Assembly (NCBI GenBank): GCA_013001365.1 | Contig: JABDMQ010000283.1 | Span: 1-12,229 of the forward strand | Origin: Flavobacteriaceae bacterium | GTDB taxonomy: Bacteria > Bacteroidota > Bacteroidia > Flavobacteriales > Flavobacteriaceae | Length of the DNA stretch: 12,229 bases | Direction of reading: 5' to 3' | Part shown: piece after piece, positions 1 to 6,738 of the stretch | Position numbering within the stretch: the first letter of the stretch is position 1 | Layout: every line of letters begins with the position of its first letter | Position numbers and translations under genes: made by a program | Notes under the pieces: generated by a model | What the model was told of the DNA's origin: nothing | Database searches by the model: none | The model's input: only the letters and a program-made list of their open reading frames with translations

Positions 1-1
1 G

Positions 2-886
2 GACTATCCGTCTTCCTTAAAAGGAAATAATGATTTGTTGTCATTAACACAACCTGAAGCCATTGCCGCAGTGCATAAGAAGTACTTAGAAGCAGGAGCA
101 GATATTATCGAAACCAATACCTTTTCGTGTACGACTATAGCCATGGCAGATTACAACATGGAAGACCTGGTCTATGAGCTTAATTTTGAATCAGCCAAAA
201 TTGCCAAGAAAGTTGCAGAAGAATTTACTAGAGCCAATCCTAACAAACCAAGATTCGTGGCGGGTAGTATTGGACCAACAAACAGGACGGCAAGTTTATC
301 TCCGGACGTTAATAAACCAGAATTTCGAGCTATCACATTTGAGGAATTACGAAAAGCTTATAAACAACAGGTAGAAGCCTTGATAGATGGTGGTGTTGAT
401 GTGCTATTGGTTGAAACCATATTTGATACGTTGAACGCCAAAGCTGCCTTATTTGCAATTGAAGAAGTAAAAGAAGAGCGAAAAATCGATATCCCGATAA
501 TGGTATCTGGAACCATTACTGATGCCTCTGGACGAACGTTGTCTGGTCAAACCGTAGAAGCATTCTTGGCATCCATTTCACATGTTCCATTGTTAAGTGT
601 AGGCTTTAATTGTGCATTGGGTGCTGAACAGCTTAAACCATATTTGCAGAGATTGTCGAACGAAACTGAATTTAATACCTCCGCCCATCCAAATGCAGGA
701 TTGCCAAATGCCTTTGGCGAGTATGACCAGACTCCTGAAGAAATGCAAGCTCTTATTGAAGAGTATCTTGAAGATGGACTAATTAATATAATTGGCGGAT
801 GCTGTGGTACAAATCCAGAACATATAAAAGCTATTGCAGAAGTCGCTGCGAAATATGAACCTAGAAAAATAGGAATTGTAGCATAA
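2..886 (+). CDS. metH: Methionine synthase, homocysteine-binding subunit (N-terminal module of MetH), 5' end outside window
   Basis: This is the zinc-dependent homocysteine S-methyltransferase module of cobalamin-dependent methionine synthase, which activates homocysteine thiol for methyl transfer from methylcobalamin. The frame is open from base 2, and the first visible residues (DYPSSLKGNNDLL) already match an internal part of MetH, so the true start lies upstream; the TTG at 35 is an internal leucine. Visible hallmarks are GADIIETNTF, GPTNRTASLSPDVN, ETIFDTLNAKAA and SGTITDASGRTLSGQT. The three zinc ligands are present: the Cys in GFNCALG (codon at 611) and the Cys pair in GGCCGTNP (codons at 800 and 803). 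The protein stops right after this module, where the single-chain E. coli enzyme continues into its folate module. About 295 residues are visible, so the full length is probably about 330. Its stop codon overlaps the next start by one base, which suggests coupled translation. The rest of the enzyme is encoded at 1167-3842. Confidence 0.95.
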   Translation, partial: DYPSSLKGNNDLLSLTQPEAIAAVHKKYLEAGADIIETNTFSCTTIAMADYNMEDLVYELNFESAKIAKKVAEEFTRANPNKPRFVAGSIGPTNRTASLSPDVNKPEFRAITFEELRKAYKQQVEALIDGGVDVLLVETIFDTLNAKAALFAIEEVKEERKIDIPIMVSGTITDASGRTLSGQTVEAFLASISHVPLLSVGFNCALGAEQLKPYLQRLSNETEFNTSAHPNAGLPNAFGEYDQTPEEMQALIEEYLEDGLINIIGGCCGTNPEHIKAIAEVAAKYEPRKIGIVA

Positions 887-1167
887 TGATATTAGAGGTA
901 GTTATTTTAAATATAAAAGAGGGGCTTTCGAAGCAATTCGAGTTGACATTCAATAAGGCAGAACCTATTATTGCTTCTATGAAAGGATATGTTTCTCACG
1001 AATTTAAGAAGTGTATTGAACAAGAAGATAAATACATACTCCTAGTGAATTGGGAAACTCTCGAAGACCACGAAATAGGGTTTAGAAAATCTGAAGAATA
1101 TGAACAGTGGAAAGCCTTGCTTCATCCTTTTTATGAACCCTTTCCAACAGTAGAACATTATAAATAA
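886..1167 (+). CDS. ABM-fold (antibiotic biosynthesis monooxygenase family) small protein inside the split metH locus
   Basis: A 93-residue protein with the size and pattern of a single ABM/YgiN-type ferredoxin-like domain: an N-terminal strand (ILEVVILNIKEG), an amphipathic helix, a second strand (GYVSHEFKKC), a central strand with the family-typical Trp (YILLVNWETLEDH), and a helix leading to LHPFYEPFPTVEHY. Members of this fold are usually dimeric; they include quinone/polyketide monooxygenases, haem-degrading enzymes and many proteins of unknown role, so no reaction can be assigned here. No signal peptide or membrane segment is visible, so it is probably cytoplasmic. The ATG at 886 overlaps the stop of the homocysteine module gene by one base, and its own stop overlaps the start of the second metH gene by one base. 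It is therefore almost certainly co-translated with both MetH parts. A link to methionine synthase function, for example redox or cofactor upkeep, is only inferred from this position. Confidence 0.85.
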   Translation: MILEVVILNIKEGLSKQFELTFNKAEPIIASMKGYVSHEFKKCIEQEDKYILLVNWETLEDHEIGFRKSEEYEQWKALLHPFYEPFPTVEHYK

Positions 1168-3842
1168 TGGCAGATAGCGACTGTAAAAAATATTTAACCT
1201 TATCTGGACTGGAACCCTTGGTCGTTACTCCAGAGAGTAATTTTATTAATGTCGGTGAACGCACAAATGTAACTGGATCAAGAAAGTTCCTAACACTCAT
1301 AAAAGAAGAAAAGTATAGTGAGGCCTTGGAGGTAGCTCGGCACCAAGTCGAAGGAGGCGCTCAGATACTGGACGTCAATATGGACGAAGGCATGCTTGAT
1401 GGCGTATATGCAATGACAACATTCTTGAATCTAATTGCTTCGGAACCTGATATATCTCGTATCCCAATAATGATCGATAGTTCTAAATGGGAAATCCTTG
1501 AAGCAGGGTTGCGGGTAACTCAGGGGAAAAGTGTTGTAAATTCCATTAGCTTAAAAGAGGGTGAAGAAGAATTCAAACGTCAAGCAAAACTAGTTAAACG
1601 ATATGGCGCTGCTGTAATCGTGATGGCCTTCGACGAAACAGGTCAGGCAGATACCTATCAAAGGCGTATAGATATATGTAAACGCTCTTATGACATCTTG
1701 GTTGATCAATTGAATTTTGCACCACAGGACATTATCTTCGACCCTAACATTTTTCCGGTGGCAACTGGAATGGAAGAACATCGTAAGAATGCCCTGGACT
1801 TCTTCAATGCTACTAAATGGATCCGTGAGAATCTCCCGCATGCCAATGTTTCTGGAGGCGTAAGCAATGTGTCATTTTCATTCAGGGGAAATAATACGGT
1901 TCGTGAGGCAATGCACTCTGCGTTTCTATTTCATGCCATAAAGAATGGCATGAACTTGGGCATCGTCAATCCAGCTATGCTGGAGGTATATGACGAAATA
2001 GACGAAGAACTCCTTGAACTGGTTGAGGATGTTTTATTCGATCGAAGGGATGATGCTACAGAACGATTGGTCGATTTTGCCGAGACTGTCAAGAATCATA
2101 AAAAAGATATTAAAGAAACATTACAGGAGTGGCGCAATGATACTCTTCAGGAGCGGATCACGCATTCATTGGTAAAAGGAATTGATGCTTTTATTATTGA
2201 AGATGTAGAGGAAGCAAGATTAGCTGTTGATAAGCCCATCGAGGTCATCGAGGGCCATCTGATGATCGGGATGAATGTCGTAGGAGACCTTTTCGGTAGT
2301 GGAAAAATGTTCTTACCACAAGTTGTAAAATCGGCAAGAGTCATGAAAAAGGCGGTTGCTTACTTACAGCCTTTTATTGAAGCCGAGAAAGATGGTAAGG
2401 TAGAATTTGCTGGTAAGATCTTAATGGCAACGGTTAAAGGAGATGTACATGATATAGGCAAGAATATTGTTAGCGTCGTGCTTGGTTGCAACAATTATGA
2501 GATTGTGGACCTTGGTGTTATGGTGCCGCCTGAGAAGATCATTCAGACAGCGATTGAGGAAAAAGTAGATATCATTGGTTTGAGCGGTTTGATTACACCT
2601 TCATTGGACGAGATGGTCTTTGTGTCCAAGGAAATGGAGAAGAAAGATTTAAACGTGCCTTTGATAATAGGTGGCGCCACTACATCACGAGCCCATACCT
2701 CTGTTAAAATAGCACCCAATTATAGTAATACAGTAGTTCATATTAATGATGCTTCGCGAGCCGTTACTGTAGTTGGAGAATTATTGCAAAAAGACAATCA
2801 GATTTACAAGGATCAAATTCGTGATGAATATGATAAATTCCGCGAGCAATTCTTGAAACGCGGTAAGCAAAAAGAATATTTATCCATTGAAGCGGCTCGT
2901 AGCAACAAATTCAACATAGACTGGAACACAACTGAAATCATAAACCCGAACCAATTAGGAATACAAGTATTTCAAGATTTCAACCTTAGAAAACTTGAAG
3001 ATTATATCGATTGGAGCCCGTTTTTTAGGAGTTGGGATCTGCATGGTCGCTATCCAGATATCCTAGATGATGATCTTGTAGGTGAACATGCTAAAGAACT
3101 GCATAAGGATGCGAAAATCTTACTTAAGCGCATTTTTGATGAAAAATTATTGAAGGCAAAAGCCATTTATGGTTTGTTCCCTGCTAATAGTATAAATGAT
3201 GATGATATTGAAGTTCAGAATGGCGATAATGCTTTGAAATTCTTGACCCTAAGGCAACAATTAAAGAAGCGCGAAGGTGTGCCCAATTTTGCTCTAGCAG
3301 ATTTTGTAGCACCAAAGGATTCTGGTAAGCAAGATTATATGGGTTGTTTTTGTGTATCAGCAGGATTTGGCACTTCAGAACTGGCTGCAAAGTTTGAGGC
3401 AGAACATGATGATTATAATTCAATTATGATCAAGGCTCTTGCTGATCGTCTTGCAGAAGCCTTTGCTGAATATTTACATAAGGAAGTCCGGATGAACGCG
3501 TGGGGATATGCGAAGAATGAAAACCTTACGAATGAAGAATTGATCAAAGAAAACTACAAAGGAATCAGACCAGCTCCGGGATATCCAGCTTGTCCTGATC
3601 ACCTAGAAAAAATAACTATTTGGAAATTATTGAATGTTGAGGAAAATATTGGTGTTACACTAACGGAAAGCTTGGCCATGTTTCCTGCTGCCAGTGTAAG
3701 TGGGTATTATTTTGCCAATCCAGAAGCAAGGTATTTTGGACTAGGGAAAATAACTGAGGATCAAGTAAAAGATTATTCTAAAAGAAGAAATATAAGCGTC
3801 GAGGAATCAAAAAAATGGCTAAATCCTAATCTTGTAAATTAA
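1167..3842 (+). CDS. metH: Methionine synthase, folate/cobalamin/activation subunit (MetH lacking the homocysteine module)
   Basis: This 891-residue protein carries the remaining modules of cobalamin-dependent methionine synthase, which moves the methyl group of 5-methyl-THF via cobalamin to homocysteine. In order: a pterin-binding barrel (about residues 20-290; FINVGERTNVTGS, LDVNMDEGMLDG, IMIDSSKWE); the helical cobalamin cap (about 315-410; GMNVVGDLFGSGKMFLPQVV); the Rossmann-like cobalamin domain (about 412-545) with D426-x-H428-x-x-G431, H428 being the lower cobalt ligand; and the S-adenosylmethionine reactivation domain (about 600-885; YIDWSPFF with D615, and RPAPGYPACPDH starting at R801). 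Added to the upstream module (about 330 residues), the length equals that of the 1227-residue E. coli enzyme. This indicates a clean split at the homocysteine/folate module border rather than decay. The start ATG at 1167 overlaps the preceding stop, and the module begins within 25 residues. The metF gene follows after 3 bases. Confidence 0.97.
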   Translation: MADSDCKKYLTLSGLEPLVVTPESNFINVGERTNVTGSRKFLTLIKEEKYSEALEVARHQVEGGAQILDVNMDEGMLDGVYAMTTFLNLIASEPDISRIPIMIDSSKWEILEAGLRVTQGKSVVNSISLKEGEEEFKRQAKLVKRYGAAVIVMAFDETGQADTYQRRIDICKRSYDILVDQLNFAPQDIIFDPNIFPVATGMEEHRKNALDFFNATKWIRENLPHANVSGGVSNVSFSFRGNNTVREAMHSAFLFHAIKNGMNLGIVNPAMLEVYDEIDEELLELVEDVLFDRRDDATERLVDFAETVKNHKKDIKETLQEWRNDTLQERITHSLVKGIDAFIIEDVEEARLAVDKPIEVIEGHLMIGMNVVGDLFGSGKMFLPQVVKSARVMKKAVAYLQPFIEAEKDGKVEFAGKILMATVKGDVHDIGKNIVSVVLGCNNYEIVDLGVMVPPEKIIQTAIEEKVDIIGLSGLITPSLDEMVFVSKEMEKKDLNVPLIIGGATTSRAHTSVKIAPNYSNTVVHINDASRAVTVVGELLQKDNQIYKDQIRDEYDKFREQFLKRGKQKEYLSIEAARSNKFNIDWNTTEIINPNQLGIQVFQDFNLRKLEDYIDWSPFFRSWDLHGRYPDILDDDLVGEHAKELHKDAKILLKRIFDEKLLKAKAIYGLFPANSINDDDIEVQNGDNALKFLTLRQQLKKREGVPNFALADFVAPKDSGKQDYMGCFCVSAGFGTSELAAKFEAEHDDYNSIMIKALADRLAEAFAEYLHKEVRMNAWGYAKNENLTNEELIKENYKGIRPAPGYPACPDHLEKITIWKLLNVEENIGVTLTESLAMFPAASVSGYYFANPEARYFGLGKITEDQVKDYSKRRNISVEESKKWLNPNLVN
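1930..1954. repeat. Perfect 10-bp inverted repeat inside metH
   Basis: Arms TTCATGCCAT (1930-1939) and ATGGCATGAA (1945-1954) are exact reverse complements around the 5-base loop AAAGA. They lie in the codons for F-H-A-I-K-N-G-M-N of the pterin-binding domain. No U-run follows on either strand, so this is not a terminator. It may be chance within conserved coding sequence or an RNA hairpin. Confidence 0.6.
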
Positions 3843-3845
3843 ATC

Positions 3846-4799
3846 ATGAAGGTAACAGAACATATAAAAAACAGTAAAAAGACCATTTTTTCGTTTGAGA
3901 TATTACCACCTCTTAAAGGGCAGAATATCCAATCCATTTTTGATAACATAGACCCCTTAATGGAGTTTAATCCTCCTTTCATTGATGTGACCTATCATCG
4001 AGAGGAGTACGTATACAAAGAAGTCGAAAACGGATTGATCCAAAAGAAGATCGTTCGCAAGCGACCTGGCACAGTCGGGATTTGCTCTGCCATTCAGAAC
4101 AAGTATCAGGTAGATGCCGTTCCACATATCCTATGCGGTGGTTTTGATAAAGAGGATACCGAGAATTTCTTGATTGATCTGGATTTCTTGGGCATAGACA
4201 ATGTATTGGCCTTAAGAGGAGATGCTGTTAAATCAGAGATCTATTTCAAGCCTGAGAAAGATGGGTACCAATATGCAAGCGATCTGGTTAAACAGATCGT
4301 TGAACTGAACAAAGGCCATTACCTCGATGAGGAATTGCAAAACAAGAGCAAGACAGATTTCTGTATTGGAGTAGCAGGCTATCCTGAGAAACATGCAGAA
4401 GCGCCAAGTTTGGACAGCGATATTCATTTCCTCAAAAAGAAAATAGAGGCTGGCGCAACCTATATAGTTACACAGATGTTCTTCGATAATGCCAAATATT
4501 TCGAATTTGTTGACAAGTGCCGAAAAAGGGGAATTACTGTTCCTATTATACCGGGATTAAAACCCATAGCTACAAAAAAACAACTGAACCTTATACCTCA
4601 TAGGTTCAATGCGCAGATTCCAGATGACCTAATTATGGCCATAGTGAAATGTGAGAATAATGAAGCCGTTAGACAGGTCGGAATCGAGTGGGCTGTTGAA
4701 CAATGTAAGGAGCTTATTAAGGAAGATGTGCCCGTTTTGCATTTTTACTCCATGGGCAATTCTTCTAACATCAAGGCCATTGCTTCGCAGCTTTTTTAA
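3846..4799 (+). CDS. metF: 5,10-methylenetetrahydrofolate reductase
   Basis: This flavin (FAD) enzyme reduces 5,10-methylene-THF to 5-methyl-THF, the methyl donor used by the methionine synthase encoded just upstream. The 317-residue length is normal for a bacterial MetF, a single TIM barrel without the eukaryotic regulatory domain. Motifs seen include FSFEILPP with the likely catalytic Glu at E18, DVTYHRE, the FAD/folate motif NVLALRGDA with D126, GVAGYPEKHAEAPS, TQMFFDN with Q210 (folate-contacting Gln in the E. coli enzyme), PIIPGLKPI and the C-terminal LHFYSMGN. All expected active-site residues that can be aligned by eye are present. The gene begins 3 bases after the metH stop without a Shine-Dalgarno sequence, so it is surely in the same transcript. 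Cytoplasmic. Confidence 0.97.
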   Translation: MKVTEHIKNSKKTIFSFEILPPLKGQNIQSIFDNIDPLMEFNPPFIDVTYHREEYVYKEVENGLIQKKIVRKRPGTVGICSAIQNKYQVDAVPHILCGGFDKEDTENFLIDLDFLGIDNVLALRGDAVKSEIYFKPEKDGYQYASDLVKQIVELNKGHYLDEELQNKSKTDFCIGVAGYPEKHAEAPSLDSDIHFLKKKIEAGATYIVTQMFFDNAKYFEFVDKCRKRGITVPIIPGLKPIATKKQLNLIPHRFNAQIPDDLIMAIVKCENNEAVRQVGIEWAVEQCKELIKEDVPVLHFYSMGNSSNIKAIASQLF

Positions 4800-4808
4800 T
4801 AAAAAAGT

Positions 4809-4816
4809 TACATTTG
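4809..4816 (+). promoter_or_regulatory. Possible Bacteroidota -7 promoter element before the envelope gene pair
   Basis: TACATTTG fits the Bacteroidetes sigma-ABfr -7 consensus TAnnTTTG exactly and lies in the 33-base gap after metF, 16 bases before the next ATG. A TTG at 4780-4782 could act as the -33 element, but its spacing (26 bases) is longer than usual. It could give the two envelope genes expression separate from the methionine genes. The leader would be only about 10 bases, so this is tentative. Confidence 0.25.
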
Positions 4817-4832
4817 CCTTGATTGTTGTGAA

Positions 4833-5927
4833 ATGCAAAAGCTACTAACCTACATTTTTCTTTTATCTGCACTTGTATCTTATACGCAAGAAGACCCAAC
4901 ACTTTTTACCTTCGATGCTAATACCTTTTATGGCACGATCTTAGAGCATAACCCTGATATTTCACATCTTATTACGGATCATCCTACGGGAATGATACTT
5001 GCTTATAATCGAAAAACCTATGGATTCGAGGATTGGGAAAGTCGGTATAATTATCCGGATTGGGGATTCTCTTTTGTTTATCAGGATATGAAAAACCAAA
5101 ATCTTGGTGATAATTATGGTTTGTATGCTCATTACAACTTCTATTTTTTAAATAGAAACCTAATGTTTCGAATAGGCCAGGGAATAGCATACACATCAAA
5201 CAAGTATGACAGGGAAACCAATTTCCTTAATAATGCATATGGATCGGATCTTTTGAGTACAACGTACATTATGCTCAACTATAAGAAAGAACGAATTTTT
5301 AAGAGATTAGGATTGCAAGCTGGAATATCGATTGTTCATTATAGCAATGCAAATTTCAGGGCCCCAAACACATCCACGAATACATTCACTTTTAATTTAG
5401 GAGTGAATTATTTCCCTAGCATTGAAAACGAACCTGAATTCATTCCATCTAAAGAGAGTAAAAAATTCACTCAGGATATCAAGTATAACTTTGCTTTAAG
5501 GAGTGGCATTAATGAAAGCGATATCAATGGTATGGGTCAATTTCCTTTCTTAGTAATATCCGCATATGCAGATAAACGATTGTCACGCAAAAGTGCAATT
5601 CAAATAGGTACTGATGCCTTTTTTTCTGAATTCTTGAAAGAACTGATATATTTTAATTCGGTTGCTTTTCCGGAATTCAATGTTATAGGAAATGAAGACT
5701 GGAAACGCATAGGCGTCTTTATTGGACATGAATTGTTCATTAACAAAATGTCATTAATAACACAACTCGGATATTACATTTATTATCCTTACGATTTCGA
5801 GGGGCGCGTATACAATAGGATAGGCCTGAAGCGTTATTTTGGAGATAGGATTTTTGGTGCAGTTACCTTAAAATCTCACGCCGCTAAGGCTGAAGCCCTT
5901 GAATTTGGGATTGGAATAAGATTATGA
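4833..5927 (+). CDS. PagL-like acyloxyacyl hydrolase (lipid A deacylase family), outer-membrane beta-barrel
   Basis: This 364-residue protein has an N-terminal signal peptide (hydrophobic FLLSALVS, cleavage likely near residue 19, SYTQ-EDP) followed by alternating amphipathic strands rich in Tyr, Phe and Gly, typical of an outer-membrane barrel. The segment AGISIVHYSNANFRAPN matches the active-site strand of the PagL family, which removes an acyl chain from lipid A at the outer membrane. H169 and S171 fit the catalytic His-x-Ser. In Pseudomonas PagL the catalytic Glu lies 12 residues after the Ser; here that position (183) is Asn. The chain is about twice the length of classical PagL, with a second block of strands from about residue 205 to the end (GIGIRL), as is common for larger Bacteroidota members. 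The substrate is not known. The gene overlaps the following lipoprotein gene by 4 bases (ATGA), suggesting coupled expression. Confidence 0.75.
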   Translation: MQKLLTYIFLLSALVSYTQEDPTLFTFDANTFYGTILEHNPDISHLITDHPTGMILAYNRKTYGFEDWESRYNYPDWGFSFVYQDMKNQNLGDNYGLYAHYNFYFLNRNLMFRIGQGIAYTSNKYDRETNFLNNAYGSDLLSTTYIMLNYKKERIFKRLGLQAGISIVHYSNANFRAPNTSTNTFTFNLGVNYFPSIENEPEFIPSKESKKFTQDIKYNFALRSGINESDINGMGQFPFLVISAYADKRLSRKSAIQIGTDAFFSEFLKELIYFNSVAFPEFNVIGNEDWKRIGVFIGHELFINKMSLITQLGYYIYYPYDFEGRVYNRIGLKRYFGDRIFGAVTLKSHAAKAEALEFGIGIRL

Positions 5928-6676
5928 AGAAATTAGGTTACATATTCATATTAACATTACTCTTTAGTTGCAGTGGAGAAAACGTACCTGATTGTTTCCA
6001 GAATGCGGGAAGTATAGTCGAGGTAGATTTTACAGTCGAAACGTTTGACAAGATCACGGTTTTTGAACGCATTGAACTCATTATAAAGGATTCACCCATT
6101 CAAGAAGTAGTCGTTGAAACTGGAGAATATCTATTGAACGAAATTGAGGTTTACGTTGAAGATGGACGTCTTAATTTAAGGAATGACAATGGTTGTAATT
6201 TGGTCAGGGATTACGGCATTACTAAGGTATACGTAAGCTCGCCCAATCTCACGGAAATAAGGAATGCTTCTGGGCAAATAGTTAGTAGTGATGGGGTATT
6301 GGACTACGAAATGCTCACTTTGATATCTGAAGATTTCAGGGTGGATGAAGGGTTTTATCACACGGATGGAGACTTTGATCTAGAGGTCAATAGCAACTCT
6401 ATTTCTATCAATACCAATGATATTTCCAATGTATTCATGAAAGGAACAGTTAATGATCTAAACATTCGTTTCTTCTCAGGGGATGGCCGTTTTGAGGGAT
6501 CTAACCTTATTGCTCAAAACATCAATATTTTTCATAGAGGGAGTAACGACATGATAATCAATCCTCAGCAATCATTAACAGGGGAAATACGGAGTACTGG
6601 AAATGTAATTTCTGTTAATCAACCTCCGATAGTTGATGTAGAAGAATTCTATACCGGAACTTTAATATTCAATTAA
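5924..6676 (+). CDS. Lipoprotein with GIN (DUF2807) beta-helix-like domain
   Basis: This 250-residue protein starts with a lipoprotein signal (MKKLGYIFILTLLFSC); the lipobox is LFS-C with lipidated Cys16, so the mature protein should be anchored in the cell envelope. Residues about 38-235 show the pattern of the head GIN/DUF2807 family, common in Bacteroidota: an opening VETFDKITVFERIELII strand, then LLNEIEVYVEDGRLNLRND, followed by repeated short beta strands with alternating Asn, Ser and Asp (LEVNSNSISINTNDIS, INIFHRGSNDMIIN). The family is thought to fold as a beta-helix-like stack; its function is unknown and no catalytic residues can be named. The start is fixed by the ATGA overlap with the PagL-like gene, implying the two proteins are made together. 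The stop is followed at once by the convergent terminator region. Confidence 0.82.
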   Translation: MKKLGYIFILTLLFSCSGENVPDCFQNAGSIVEVDFTVETFDKITVFERIELIIKDSPIQEVVVETGEYLLNEIEVYVEDGRLNLRNDNGCNLVRDYGITKVYVSSPNLTEIRNASGQIVSSDGVLDYEMLTLISEDFRVDEGFYHTDGDFDLEVNSNSISINTNDISNVFMKGTVNDLNIRFFSGDGRFEGSNLIAQNINIFHRGSNDMIINPQQSLTGEIRSTGNVISVNQPPIVDVEEFYTGTLIFN

Positions 6677-6709
6677 AAAGCCCGAACCACATAAAATGAT
6701 CCGAGCTTT
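6677..6709 (-). terminator. Rho-independent terminator of the leftward T9SS operon
   Basis: Arms 6677-6688 and 6698-6709 enclose a 9-base loop. Read as - strand RNA, the 12 positions all pair (8 Watson-Crick, 4 G-U or swapped G-U), and a run of five U (three from the stem) follows. Read as + strand RNA, the same arms have three A-C mismatches and lack a U-run. It therefore acts leftwards, 28 bases past the OmpA gene stop. Confidence 0.7.
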
Positions 6710-6738
6710 AAGGATTTGATTAGTTAGTTAATCCTTTT
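6710..6738 (+). terminator. Probable terminator of the rightward metH-metF-envelope operon
   Basis: AAGGATT (6710-6716) and AATCCTT (6730-6736) are perfect complements around a 13-base loop, with TTTT at 6735-6738 on the + strand. The stem is short and AT-rich, so it is a weak hairpin. It lies 34 bases after the GIN lipoprotein stop and abuts the OmpA gene stop codon on the other strand. On the - strand it is followed by AAAGC and would not terminate. Confidence 0.5.

Noticed and set aside
35..37. TTG as the start codon of the first gene
   Set aside because: The eleven codons upstream in the same frame encode residues matching conserved MetH sequence (SLKGNNDLL), so the gene starts before the window.
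886..1167. The gap between the MetH parts as a frameshifted or insertion-disrupted single metH
   Set aside because: Both flanking genes end and begin cleanly at module borders, the inserted gene is intact with coupled start and stop codons, and there are no target-site repeats or transposase remnants.
3184..3423. Antisense open frame opposite metH
   Set aside because: It lies wholly opposite strongly conserved MetH coding sequence and its product has no recognisable pattern. The same applies to other antisense frames at 1590-1841, 4233-4427 and 11509-11694.
4791..4807. AT-only hairpin (CTTTTTT-AAT-AAAAAAG) after metF as a terminator
   Set aside because: The stem is nearly all A-U with a 3-base loop, overlaps the metF stop codon and has no U-run after it; too weak to call.
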